From: CAYSLC01 sp964431545
GTDB taxonomy: Bacteria; Desulfobacterota; Desulfobacteria; Desulfobacterales; JAABSP01
Reading direction: 5' to 3'
DNA length: 27,814 nucleotides
NCBI GenBank assembly: GCA_964431545.1
Contig: CAYSLC010000048.1
Location: 1 to 27,814 of the forward strand
Both the position numbers and the translations under genes were made by a program. The notes under the pieces were generated by a model. That model made no database searches. It worked only from the letters and a program-made list of their open reading frames with translations, and was not told the DNA's origin. Shown one piece after another: positions 1-8,799 of the stretch (within the stretch, counting starts at the first letter, position 1; the number at the start of each line of letters is the position of its first letter).

Positions 1-564
1 AACGCCGCCATCGAGGCGGCCCGGGCCGGGGAGCACGGCAAGGGGTTCGCCGTGGTCGCCTCCGAGGTGCGGAAGCTCGCCGAGCGGAGCCAGCGGGCCG
101 CCGGGGAGATCGGCACCCTGTCGGGCTCCAGCGTGGATGTGGCCGAAAAGGCGGGAAACATGTTATCCCGCCTGGTTCCGGACATCCAGAAGACCGCCGA
201 CCTGGTCCAGGAGATCAGCGCCGCCTCCACCGAACAAAGCTCCGGGGCCGGCCAGATCAACAAGGCGATCCAGCAGCTCGACCAGGTGATCCAGCAGAAC
301 TCCGCCACCGCCGAGGAGATGGCGACCACGGCCGAGGAACTCTCTTCCCAGGCGGAACAGCTCCAGAGCGCCGTGGAGTTCTTCCGGATCGAAGGCGTGG
401 CGCAAAGTCCGTCCCGGCCCCGTCCCGGATCGATCCGAGGAGCCCTCCACTCGACGCCGGCCAAGACCGGAACAGCCAAAAAAAAGGGCGGCTACCCCAT
501 CGAGATGGACGGAAAGGGGAATCCCCGGACGGACGAAACGGACACCGAATTCGAAAAATATTAA
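1..564 (+). CDS. Methyl-accepting chemotaxis protein, C-terminal signalling part (5' end outside window)
   Basis: The reading frame is open from base 1 and ends at TAA 562-564, giving 187 residues of a longer receptor. It begins inside the cytoplasmic hairpin tip that binds CheA and CheW: NAAIEAARAGEHGKGFAVVA followed by SEVRKLAERS is the family hallmark. The returning methylation-helix bundle follows (about residues 40-120, rich in Q, E, S and A with heptad spacing). The last 60 residues are a low-complexity, basic then acidic linker ending in EFEKY at the very C-terminus. This fits the aromatic-x-x-aromatic pattern of CheR/CheB-tethering pentapeptides such as NWETF. The sensor and membrane part lies upstream and cannot be judged. 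It leads straight into cheW 24 bases later, so it is probably a cognate receptor of this cluster. Confidence 0.95.
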   Translation, partial: NAAIEAARAGEHGKGFAVVASEVRKLAERSQRAAGEIGTLSGSSVDVAEKAGNMLSRLVPDIQKTADLVQEISAASTEQSSGAGQINKAIQQLDQVIQQNSATAEEMATTAEELSSQAEQLQSAVEFFRIEGVAQSPSRPRPGSIRGALHSTPAKTGTAKKKGGYPIEMDGKGNPRTDETDTEFEKY

Positions 565-588
565 CCGACGCCATAAGGAGAATGGACC

Positions 589-1128
589 ATGTACGAAACC
601 GATATCACCCAAGTCTCGCAATACCTGACCTTCAAGCTGGGGGAGGAGGTCTTCGCCCTCGACGTCTCCCAGGTCCGGGAGGTCCTCGACCTCTCCCCCA
701 TCACAAGGGTCCCCAAGGCCCCGGAGTTCATGCGGGGGGTCATCAACGTCCGGGGCAGCGTGGTGCCCGTGGTCGATCTCCGGCTGAAGTTCGGCCTGCC
801 CAAGACCGAGAACACGGTGGACACCCGCATCGTGGTCATGGAGATCGACCTGGACGGGGAGACCACCGTGCTGGGGGCCCTGGCCGATTCGGTGGACGAG
901 GTGATCGAGCTGGAGCCGGACCGGATCGAGGACCCGCCCCGGATCGGGTCCCGCTGGCGCACCGAGTTCATCCGGGGCATCGGAAAACGGGACGATACCT
1001 TCGTCATCCTCCTGGACATCGACCGGATCTTCTCCACCGACGAACTGGCCCTGGTGGAGTCGACCGGCGCGGAGATCCGCCTGGACGAGCCGGAGGAGGA
1101 GGCGCCGGAACTGGAGACGGAATCCTGA
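589..1128 (+). CDS. cheW: CheW-type coupling protein (first copy)
   Basis: This 179-residue adaptor links receptors to the CheA kinase. The CheW SH3-like fold is recognisable: QYLTFKLGEEVFALDVSQVREV (residues about 11-32), then ITRVPKAPEFMRGVINVRGSVVPVVDLR, which is the receptor- and kinase-binding core, and a closing strand with FVILLDIDRIF. The last 25 residues form an acidic tail with many E residues that core CheW lacks. The ATG has a good ribosome site (AAGGAG at 575-580). cheR follows after only three bases, so the two are surely cotranscribed. It differs clearly from the second CheW at 16007, so the two may serve different receptor arrays. Confidence 0.95.
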   Translation: MYETDITQVSQYLTFKLGEEVFALDVSQVREVLDLSPITRVPKAPEFMRGVINVRGSVVPVVDLRLKFGLPKTENTVDTRIVVMEIDLDGETTVLGALADSVDEVIELEPDRIEDPPRIGSRWRTEFIRGIGKRDDTFVILLDIDRIFSTDELALVESTGAEIRLDEPEEEAPELETES

Positions 1129-1131
1129 TTC

Positions 1132-2007
1132 ATGATGGTCGGCGCCATGGAAAGGCCCCCCGGACCTCCCGGATCCCATCGCATGTCCCCGAAGATGTTT
1201 CTCCGGTTCTCCAGCTTCATCCGGAACGAACTGGGGATCAACATGACCGATGCCAAGAAGACCATGCTCCAGGCGAGGCTCCAGAAACGGCTGCGCCAGT
1301 TGGGGATCCCCACATTCGAGGAGTACTACGATTACGTGTTCAGCCCGGAGGGGATGCGCGAAGAACTCTTCCAGATGATCGATGTGATCACCACCAACAA
1401 GACCGACTTCTTCCGGGAGCCGAAACACTTCGAGTACCTGACGGGGACCGTCCTGCCGGAGCTGCTCCGGTCCAAGGGGTCCGGTGTCTTCCGGAAGGCA
1501 TCCTTCTGGAGCGCCGGCTGCGCCACCGGGGAGGAGCCCTACACCCTGGCCATGGTCCTTTCCGAGTTCGCCGAGAAGCACCACGGGTTCCAGTTCTCCA
1601 TCCTGGGGTCGGACATCTCCACCCAGGTCCTCCGGAAGGCGATGCTGGGCATCTACGAACATGAGAAGGTGGAACCGGTCCCCATGCCCCTGCGAAAGAA
1701 ATACCTGCTTCGGAGCCGGGACCGGAAGAAGACGCTGGTCCGCATCGCTCCGGCCCTCCGGTCCCTGGTCACCTTCCGGCGGATCAACTTCCTGGAGCCG
1801 GACTTCGGTCTGCGGACCCCCATGGACGTCATCTTCTGCCGGAACGTGATCATCTACTTCGACCGGCCCACCCAGAAACGGGTCCTGGGCAACATTCTCC
1901 GGTACCTGCGCAAGGGAGGCTACCTGTTCACGGGCCATTCCGAGACCCTCAACGGGCTCGATCTCCCGCTGGTGGCCACCACCTCCACGGTCTACCGGAA
2001 GCCGTGA
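1132..2007 (+). CDS. cheR: Chemotaxis protein methyltransferase CheR
   Basis: This 291-residue SAM-dependent enzyme methylates receptor glutamates. The N-terminal helical domain (about 20-90) contains the family signature TTNKTDFFREPKHF (87-100). SAM-binding motif I is WSAGCATGEEPYTLAM (126-141), and FCRNVIIYFD and GHSE follow in the C-terminal half. The beta-subdomain segment beginning KYLLRSRDRKK, before LVRIAPAL, is as long as that of enterobacterial, pentapeptide-docking CheR. This suits the aromatic tail of the MCP at 1-564, although the glycines of the enteric loop are absent. The start is taken as the first of two adjacent ATGs at 1132. MSPKMFLRF from residue 18 is an alternative start, since the first 17 residues are proline/glycine-rich and not conserved. 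Confidence 0.95.
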   Translation: MMVGAMERPPGPPGSHRMSPKMFLRFSSFIRNELGINMTDAKKTMLQARLQKRLRQLGIPTFEEYYDYVFSPEGMREELFQMIDVITTNKTDFFREPKHFEYLTGTVLPELLRSKGSGVFRKASFWSAGCATGEEPYTLAMVLSEFAEKHHGFQFSILGSDISTQVLRKAMLGIYEHEKVEPVPMPLRKKYLLRSRDRKKTLVRIAPALRSLVTFRRINFLEPDFGLRTPMDVIFCRNVIIYFDRPTQKRVLGNILRYLRKGGYLFTGHSETLNGLDLPLVATTSTVYRKP

Positions 2008-2014
2008 TGAAGCG

Positions 2015-2530
2015 ATGTCGGGCGCGGCGGCCGCGATGAAGGCCTGGCAGACGGATCTTCCCGGCTTCTATTTGAAGCCGGGGGAGATGATCGTTCGGGA
2101 GACGGCGACCCAGGTGACCACCGTCCTCGGCTCCTGCGTCGCGGTGACCCTCTTCGACGCGCGCCGCCGGATCGGGGCCATCTGCCATGCGCTGCTGCCC
2201 GAGTGCCGGAAGATCGAGGTCTGCCGGGACGGCTGCGCGGAACCGTACAAGTACGTCAACTGTGTGGTTCCGGAGATGGTGCGGCGGTTGGCCCGGTTCG
2301 GGATCCGCCCCGGCGAGCTGGAGGTCAAGCTCTTCGGCGGGGCGGACATGTTCGGCAACCTGGAACGGGCCGGCCGGACCCGCTCGGTGGGCAGCCAGAA
2401 CGTGGCGACGGCCATCGGCGCCATCGAGGCCTGCCGCCTCCGGCTGACGGTGAGCGATGTGGGCGGCCTGCACGGCCGGAAGATCTTTTTTCATACCCAC
2501 ACCGGAGAGGTCTGGCTGAAACGACTCTAG
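2015..2530 (+). CDS. cheD: Receptor glutamine deamidase CheD
   Basis: This 171-residue protein is of the CheD family, which deamidates receptor glutamines and partners with CheC. The catalytic set is visible with the spacing of the Thermotoga enzyme: Thr35, Cys41 in TTVLGSCVAVTLFD and His58 in AICHALLP. KLFGGADMF, RSVGSQNV and DVGGLHGRKIFFHTHTGEV are further family motifs. The gap to cheR is seven bases. ATG 2015 has no clear ribosome site, and ATG 2036 (residue 8) is an alternative start that removes an alanine-rich leader. A CheC-type phosphatase is encoded downstream at 8198, so a CheC-CheD regulatory pair, as in Bacillus and Thermotoga, is plausible. Confidence 0.95.
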   Translation: MSGAAAAMKAWQTDLPGFYLKPGEMIVRETATQVTTVLGSCVAVTLFDARRRIGAICHALLPECRKIEVCRDGCAEPYKYVNCVVPEMVRRLARFGIRPGELEVKLFGGADMFGNLERAGRTRSVGSQNVATAIGAIEACRLRLTVSDVGGLHGRKIFFHTHTGEVWLKRL

Positions 2531-2545
2531 CGGAACTGGTCTTTC

Positions 2546-3610
2546 ATGAAGAAGAAAATCCGAGTGCTGGTGGTGGACGATTCGGCCGTGGTCCGCCAGA
2601 CCCTCAAGGAGATCCTCAACTCCGATCCGGCCATCGACGTGATGGCCACGGCGGCGGACCCCTACATCGCCGCGGACAAGATCCGCCACGAGGTCCCCGA
2701 CGTGATCACCCTCGATGTGGAGATGCCCCGGATGGACGGGATCACCTTTCTCCACAAGATCATGAGTCAGCACCCGATCCCGGTGGTCATCTGCTCGGGA
2801 TTGACCATGAAGGGGTCGGAGACGGCATTGAAAGCCCTGGAGTACGGGGCGGTGGAGATCATCCAGAAACCCCGGCTCGGCACCAAACGGTTCCTGGAGG
2901 AGTCCCGGGTCCGGATCTGCGACACCATCAAGGCCGCGGCCCTGGTCCGGAAAAAGCCGATCTCCAGGATCAAGACCGTGGAGCCGAAGCTCACCGCCGA
3001 CGCCGTCATCCCCATGTCCTCCTCCAAGGCCATGGCCCGCACCACCGAAAAGATCGTCAGCGTGGGGGCCTCCACCGGCGGCACCGAGGCCCTCCGGACC
3101 CTCCTGGAGTCCCTCCCCCTGGACGCCCCGGGGATCGTCATCGTCCAGCACATGCCGGAGCACTTCACCGCCGCCTTCGCCAAACGGCTGGACGGACTCT
3201 GCCGGGTGTCGGTCAAGGAGGCGGAGCACAACGACACCGTGCTCCGGGGACGGGTCCTCATCGCTCCGGGAAACCGGCACACCCTCTTGAAACGGAGCGG
3301 CGCCCGGTATTATGTCGAGGTGAAGGACGGGCCCCTGGTCTGCCGCCACCGGCCGTCGGTGGACGTCCTCTTCCGGTCGGCGGCCCGGTACGCGGGCCGC
3401 AACGCCGTGGGGGTCATCATGACGGGCATGGGGGACGACGGAGCCCGGGGCATGCTGGAGATGAAGGAGGCCGGCGCCTTCACCATCGCCCAGGACGAGT
3501 CCACGTCGGTGGTCTTCGGCATGCCCCAGGAGGCCATCAAGCGCAAGGCCGTGGACAAGGTCCTCCCCCTGGGCGGCATCGCCCAGGCGGTCCTCCGGGC
3601 CTGCGCATAG
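2546..3610 (+). CDS. cheB: Protein-glutamate methylesterase CheB (first copy)
   Basis: This 354-residue two-domain response regulator removes receptor methyl groups and deamidates glutamines when phosphorylated. The receiver domain (1-120) has the acidic pair DD11-12, phospho-acceptor Asp57 in DVITLDVEMPRMDG and the lysine in IIQKPR. After a linker of about 45 residues comes the esterase domain with catalytic Ser176 (GASTGGTEAL), His202 (QHMPEHFTAAFA) and Asp298 (MTGMGDDGA). It starts 15 bases after cheD. It is a close paralogue of the second CheB at 14431: both share VEVKDGPLVCRHRPSVD and RNAVGVIMTGMGDDGA. Confidence 0.96.
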   Translation: MKKKIRVLVVDDSAVVRQTLKEILNSDPAIDVMATAADPYIAADKIRHEVPDVITLDVEMPRMDGITFLHKIMSQHPIPVVICSGLTMKGSETALKALEYGAVEIIQKPRLGTKRFLEESRVRICDTIKAAALVRKKPISRIKTVEPKLTADAVIPMSSSKAMARTTEKIVSVGASTGGTEALRTLLESLPLDAPGIVIVQHMPEHFTAAFAKRLDGLCRVSVKEAEHNDTVLRGRVLIAPGNRHTLLKRSGARYYVEVKDGPLVCRHRPSVDVLFRSAARYAGRNAVGVIMTGMGDDGARGMLEMKEAGAFTIAQDESTSVVFGMPQEAIKRKAVDKVLPLGGIAQAVLRACA

Positions 3611-3623
3611 GGAGAGCCGACAA

Positions 3624-5656
<2,033 letters not shown>

Positions 5657-5660
<4 letters not shown>

Positions 5661-6055
5661 AGGTATTGATCGCGGAAGACGATTTTGTGGCCCGACGCAT
5701 GCTCAAGGAGATCCTCTCGCCCTTTGGGGACTGCGACGTGGTGGTGGACGGCGACGAGGCCGTCCAGGCCTTTCGGCTCGCCTGGGACGACGGCGCCCCC
5801 TACGATCTCATCTGCCTGGACATCATGATGCCCCAGATGGACGGACAGGAGGCCCTGAAGCAGATCCGGGAGATGGAACGGGAGATGGGCATCAAGGGAA
5901 AAAAGGAGGTCAAAGTGCTGATGATCTCGGCCCTGGATGATCCCAAAACGGTGGTCCAGGCCTTCTACCAGGGCGGGGCCACCTCCTATATCGTCAAGCC
6001 CATCGAAAAGAAGAAGCTGATCGACGAAGTCCGCTCGCTGGGGCTGACCCTTTGA
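5657..6055 (+). CDS. Single-domain response regulator (CheY-like, copy 1)
   Basis: This 132-residue stand-alone receiver has the acidic pair D8-D9 (LIAEDDFVAR), phospho-acceptor Asp55 (LICLDIMMPQMDG), a serine (MISAL) at the switch position and the lysine of YIVKPIEKKKL. It has no output domain, so it must act by protein-protein contact or as a phosphate sink. Its ATG overlaps the stop of the hybrid kinase, which implies translational coupling. It is a paralogue of the receiver at 15548: both share the longer alpha-3 region (REMEREMG/RAMEKERR) and GGATSYIVKPI. CheY itself is more likely the gene at 14030, so I give no symbol. Confidence 0.94.
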
Positions 6056-6110
6056 CGCCGGAGTCCGTCCCCCGATCCCCGGCCCATGACCTTCCCGGGA
6101 AGGAGCCGTC

Positions 6111-7793
6111 ATGAAGCCGGGCGGCATCGCAGACTATATCACCCCAGAAATGAAACGGCAGTTCCAGGCGGAGGTGGACGAACACCTCGACCTCCTGGAA
6201 CGGATGCTGATGGCCCTGGAGGCGGATCCCTCCGACCGCGAGCCCATCCCGGCGGCCTTCCGGGCCATCCACAGCATCAAGGGCAACAGCGACTATCTGG
6301 GGGTGGGGGACATCAAGGCCCTGGCCCATGACCTGGAGGACCTCATGGACGAGGTCCGCAACGGCCGGCTTTCCTTGACCGGCGAGGTGCTGGAGGTCCT
6401 GCTCCAGGGCCTCGACCGCCTTCGGTCCATGAACCGGCGGATCACCGCCCCCGTCTACCGGGAGGAGGACATCCGGGGGATCCTCGACCGGATCGGCGCC
6501 GTCGCCAAGGCCGCCGGGGAGGGGCCCGGCCCCGCTCACCGGCGGTCCCTCCGCCGGGAAGCGGCGGCCCGGACCGCGGCTCCGGCGGTCGAGGATCTCG
6601 GCCGGGGCGGAGAATGGGAGGTCCGCATCGGCCATGACCGGGTGGACGCCTTCATCAACCAGATCTCCGAATTGACCATTGCAAAAAGCGCCCTAAATGA
6701 TATCACTAGGAGGATCTCCCTGCTGGGGCTCAAGGGGGACTGGGTGGACCAGCTCGGCCGGACGGCCGCCGGCATCGACAAGCTCTCCGGAGAACTTCAG
6801 TCCGAGGTGATGCAGCTTCGGCTCATCAAGATCCGGGGACTGTTCGGCCGGCTCCCCCGGATCGTCCGGGACGTGGCCCGCTTCGGCCATAAGCAGGTGG
6901 ATCTGCGCTGCTCCGGCGAAGAGGTGGAGATCGACCGGAAGATCATCGAGCGGCTGGTGGACCCCCTGGTCCACATCATCCGCAACGCCGTGGATCACGG
7001 CCTGGAACCGCCGGAAGACCGGAAGCGGTCCGGCAAGCCGGAGACCGGGGTCATCACCGTGGAGGCCCTCCAGGAGAGCGGCCAGGTGATGATCGAAGTG
7101 GCCGACGACGGCCGGGGCTTCGACATTGACGCCATCAAGGCCGAGGCCCTCCGGCGGAAGGTGCGGTCCCCGGCCGCCTTGGAGGCCATGGGCCCCGAGG
7201 ATCTCCTAAACCTGGTCTTCCTGCCGGGGATGAGTACCGCCTCCGCGGTCACCCCCGCCTCCGGCCGGGGGGTGGGACTGGATGTGGTCAAGAACAACCT
7301 CCAGCTCATGGGCGGAACGGTGCGGCTGTCCAACCGGCCGGGGGCGGGGAGCCGGATCCGGCTCCAGGTGCCCGTCTCCCTGGCCCTCATGGAGAGCCTG
7401 CTGGTGGAGACGGAGGGACAGGTCTTCGCCCTTCCGGTCTCCGCCATCCTCCGGACCTTCTGGGTCCATTCCGGGGAGATCCGCCTGCTCAACAACCGGG
7501 AGACGGTGAAAGAGGACGGCTCCCCCCTGGTGGTGATCCCGCTGGGGGAGATCCTGGGAAACCGGCGAAACGGACCCCGGGGGACGTCCCGGCCGACCCC
7601 GGTGATCCTCATGGCCTTCGGGGGGAGGCGGCTGGGCCTGATGGTGGACCGGATCCTGCGGTGGGAGTCGGTCTTCACCCGCCCTTTGGGAAGACTCTTC
7701 GTTGGGGTCGACCTCTTCGCGGGGACATCCCTTTTGGGGGACGGTACCGTGGTGCTGGTGATCGACCCCATCGAAATCTTCGAAATGCTCTAG
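6111..7793 (+). CDS. cheA: Chemotaxis histidine kinase CheA, short form without P2 domain
   Basis: This 560-residue kinase is the phosphate source for the cluster. The P1/Hpt domain (about 10-115) has phospho-His54 in HSIKGNSDYLG. Residues 125-175 are a short variable linker with no recognisable P2 domain for CheY/CheB docking. P3 dimerisation helices follow (about 178-255), then the P4 ATPase with LVHIIRNAVDHGLE, VADDGRGFD and GRGVGLDVVKNNLQLMGG, and the P5 CheW-like domain (about 410-560), which closes with VVLVIDPIEIFEML. Usual CheA length is about 650-700, so loss of P2 explains most of the difference. The upstream gap of 55 bases carries GGAAGGAG (6099-6106) in front of ATG 6111. Confidence 0.95.
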   Translation: MKPGGIADYITPEMKRQFQAEVDEHLDLLERMLMALEADPSDREPIPAAFRAIHSIKGNSDYLGVGDIKALAHDLEDLMDEVRNGRLSLTGEVLEVLLQGLDRLRSMNRRITAPVYREEDIRGILDRIGAVAKAAGEGPGPAHRRSLRREAAARTAAPAVEDLGRGGEWEVRIGHDRVDAFINQISELTIAKSALNDITRRISLLGLKGDWVDQLGRTAAGIDKLSGELQSEVMQLRLIKIRGLFGRLPRIVRDVARFGHKQVDLRCSGEEVEIDRKIIERLVDPLVHIIRNAVDHGLEPPEDRKRSGKPETGVITVEALQESGQVMIEVADDGRGFDIDAIKAEALRRKVRSPAALEAMGPEDLLNLVFLPGMSTASAVTPASGRGVGLDVVKNNLQLMGGTVRLSNRPGAGSRIRLQVPVSLALMESLLVETEGQVFALPVSAILRTFWVHSGEIRLLNNRETVKEDGSPLVVIPLGEILGNRRNGPRGTSRPTPVILMAFGGRRLGLMVDRILRWESVFTRPLGRLFVGVDLFAGTSLLGDGTVVLVIDPIEIFEML

Positions 7794-7796
7794 ACG

Positions 7797-7813
7797 GGGA
7801 AGCCCGGCTTCCC
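7797..7813 (+). other. Intercistronic hairpin after cheA
   Basis: GGGAAGC (7797-7803) and GCTTCCC (7807-7813) can pair as a perfect 7-bp stem with a three-base loop. There is no following T-run, so it is not a classical terminator. It sits directly before the GGAAGGG ribosome site of the next gene and could tune expression of the receiver-cheC pair relative to cheA or mark an mRNA processing point. In GC-rich DNA such stems also arise by chance. Confidence 0.4.
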
Positions 7814-7827
7814 GGAAGGGATGATGT

Positions 7828-8205
7828 GTGACCAGAGAGAACGCCAGAACGATCTTGATCGTGGACGACTCGGCCTTCACCCGGTCGATCCACAAGCGGA
7901 TTATCGAAGCCCAAGGGTACAGGACCCTAGAGGCGGAGGCCGGAACCGAGGCGGTTGACCTCTACGGGCGGGAATCTCCGGATCTGGTCATGGTCGATCT
8001 GCTCCTGCCGGACATGGACGGCATGGAGGTCATCCGTGAGATCCGGAAGATCGATCCCGAGGCCCGGCTGGTGGTCTGCTCCACCGACAAACAGCGGTAT
8101 CGGAAGCAGGAGGCCCGGGAACTGGGGGTCCGCGGCTATTTCTCCAAGCCGGTGGACCCCGAGGCCCTGGCCGAGACCCTGACGGAGATCTTCTCCCATG
8201 GTTGA
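7828..8205 (+). CDS. Single-domain response regulator coupled to cheC
   Basis: This 125-residue receiver has D13-D14 (LIVDDSAFTR), phospho-acceptor Asp57 (LVMVDLLLPDMDG), a Ser-Thr switch pair (VVCSTDKQRY) and the lysine in YFSKPVDPE. It starts with GTG: the two ATGs just upstream are out of frame, and GGAAGGG at 7814-7820 is well placed for GTG 7828. Its last eight bases overlap the start of the CheC-family gene, which strongly suggests that this receiver is the substrate, or one of the substrates, of that phosphatase. No output domain is present. Confidence 0.92.
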   Translation: MTRENARTILIVDDSAFTRSIHKRIIEAQGYRTLEAEAGTEAVDLYGRESPDLVMVDLLLPDMDGMEVIREIRKIDPEARLVVCSTDKQRYRKQEARELGVRGYFSKPVDPEALAETLTEIFSHG

Positions 8206-8794
8206 CGATCTGAGCACCGACATCATCCGGGAAATCATCAACATCGGCATCGGGGATGCCGCCTACGCCCTTTCCGAGCTGGCGGGGACGGCGGTGCTCA
8301 TCAAGACACCGATGGTTCGGATCCTCAAGGTGGACGAGGTGCCGGAGTACATCCGTCAAGAGGTGCCCTCCGTGGGCGTCTATATCTCCCAGGACTTCGA
8401 GGGGCTGATGGCGGGACGGGCACTCCTTTTCTACACCACCGACTGTTCCCTCTCCCTGTTGCGGGCCATCGTCAAAGAGACCAATCAGACCACCTCCCTG
8501 ACCCAGACCGACATGGCCACCCTCCAGGAGATCGGCAACATCATCCTCGGCTCCTGCCTGGCCACCATCGGAAACCTCCTGGAGGCCCGGTTCCGATTCT
8601 CCATGCCCCACGTCACCGTGGAGGTGTCGGACCAGTACTTTCGGAACCTGCTCCAGGAGCTTTCCACCTACGAGCGGGCGGTGGTCCTGAAGACCTCCAT
8701 CACGGTGCGGGAAAACGACATCCGGGGACACATCTTCTTTCTTCTGAGCTTCAAGGACTTCCACCTCCTGGTGGAGAAGCTCAAGACGGGCTGA
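8198..8794 (+). CDS. cheC: CheC-family CheY-P phosphatase
   Basis: This 198-residue protein has the two-fold repeated CheC fold. The CheC/FliY/CheX active-site pattern (D/S)xxxExxN-x22-P is complete in the first half: Asp8, Glu12, Asn15, Pro38. In the second half Glu111, Asn114 and Pro137 are kept with the same spacing, but the D/S position is Ala107. Family knowledge: these residues dephosphorylate CheY-P, and CheC also binds CheD, whose gene is at 2015. The start overlaps the preceding receiver by eight bases. There is no flagellar-switch-binding C-terminal domain as in FliY, so it is a free phosphatase. The next kinase gene starts five bases after the stop. Confidence 0.92.
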   Translation: MVDDLSTDIIREIINIGIGDAAYALSELAGTAVLIKTPMVRILKVDEVPEYIRQEVPSVGVYISQDFEGLMAGRALLFYTTDCSLSLLRAIVKETNQTTSLTQTDMATLQEIGNIILGSCLATIGNLLEARFRFSMPHVTVEVSDQYFRNLLQELSTYERAVVLKTSITVRENDIRGHIFFLLSFKDFHLLVEKLKTG

Positions 8795-8799
8795 GACGG

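Noticed and set aside
8107..8127. Possible frameshift at the receiver-cheC junction
   Set aside because: Both proteins are complete with their family motifs on either side. The eight-base overlap at 8198-8205 is a normal coupled junction.
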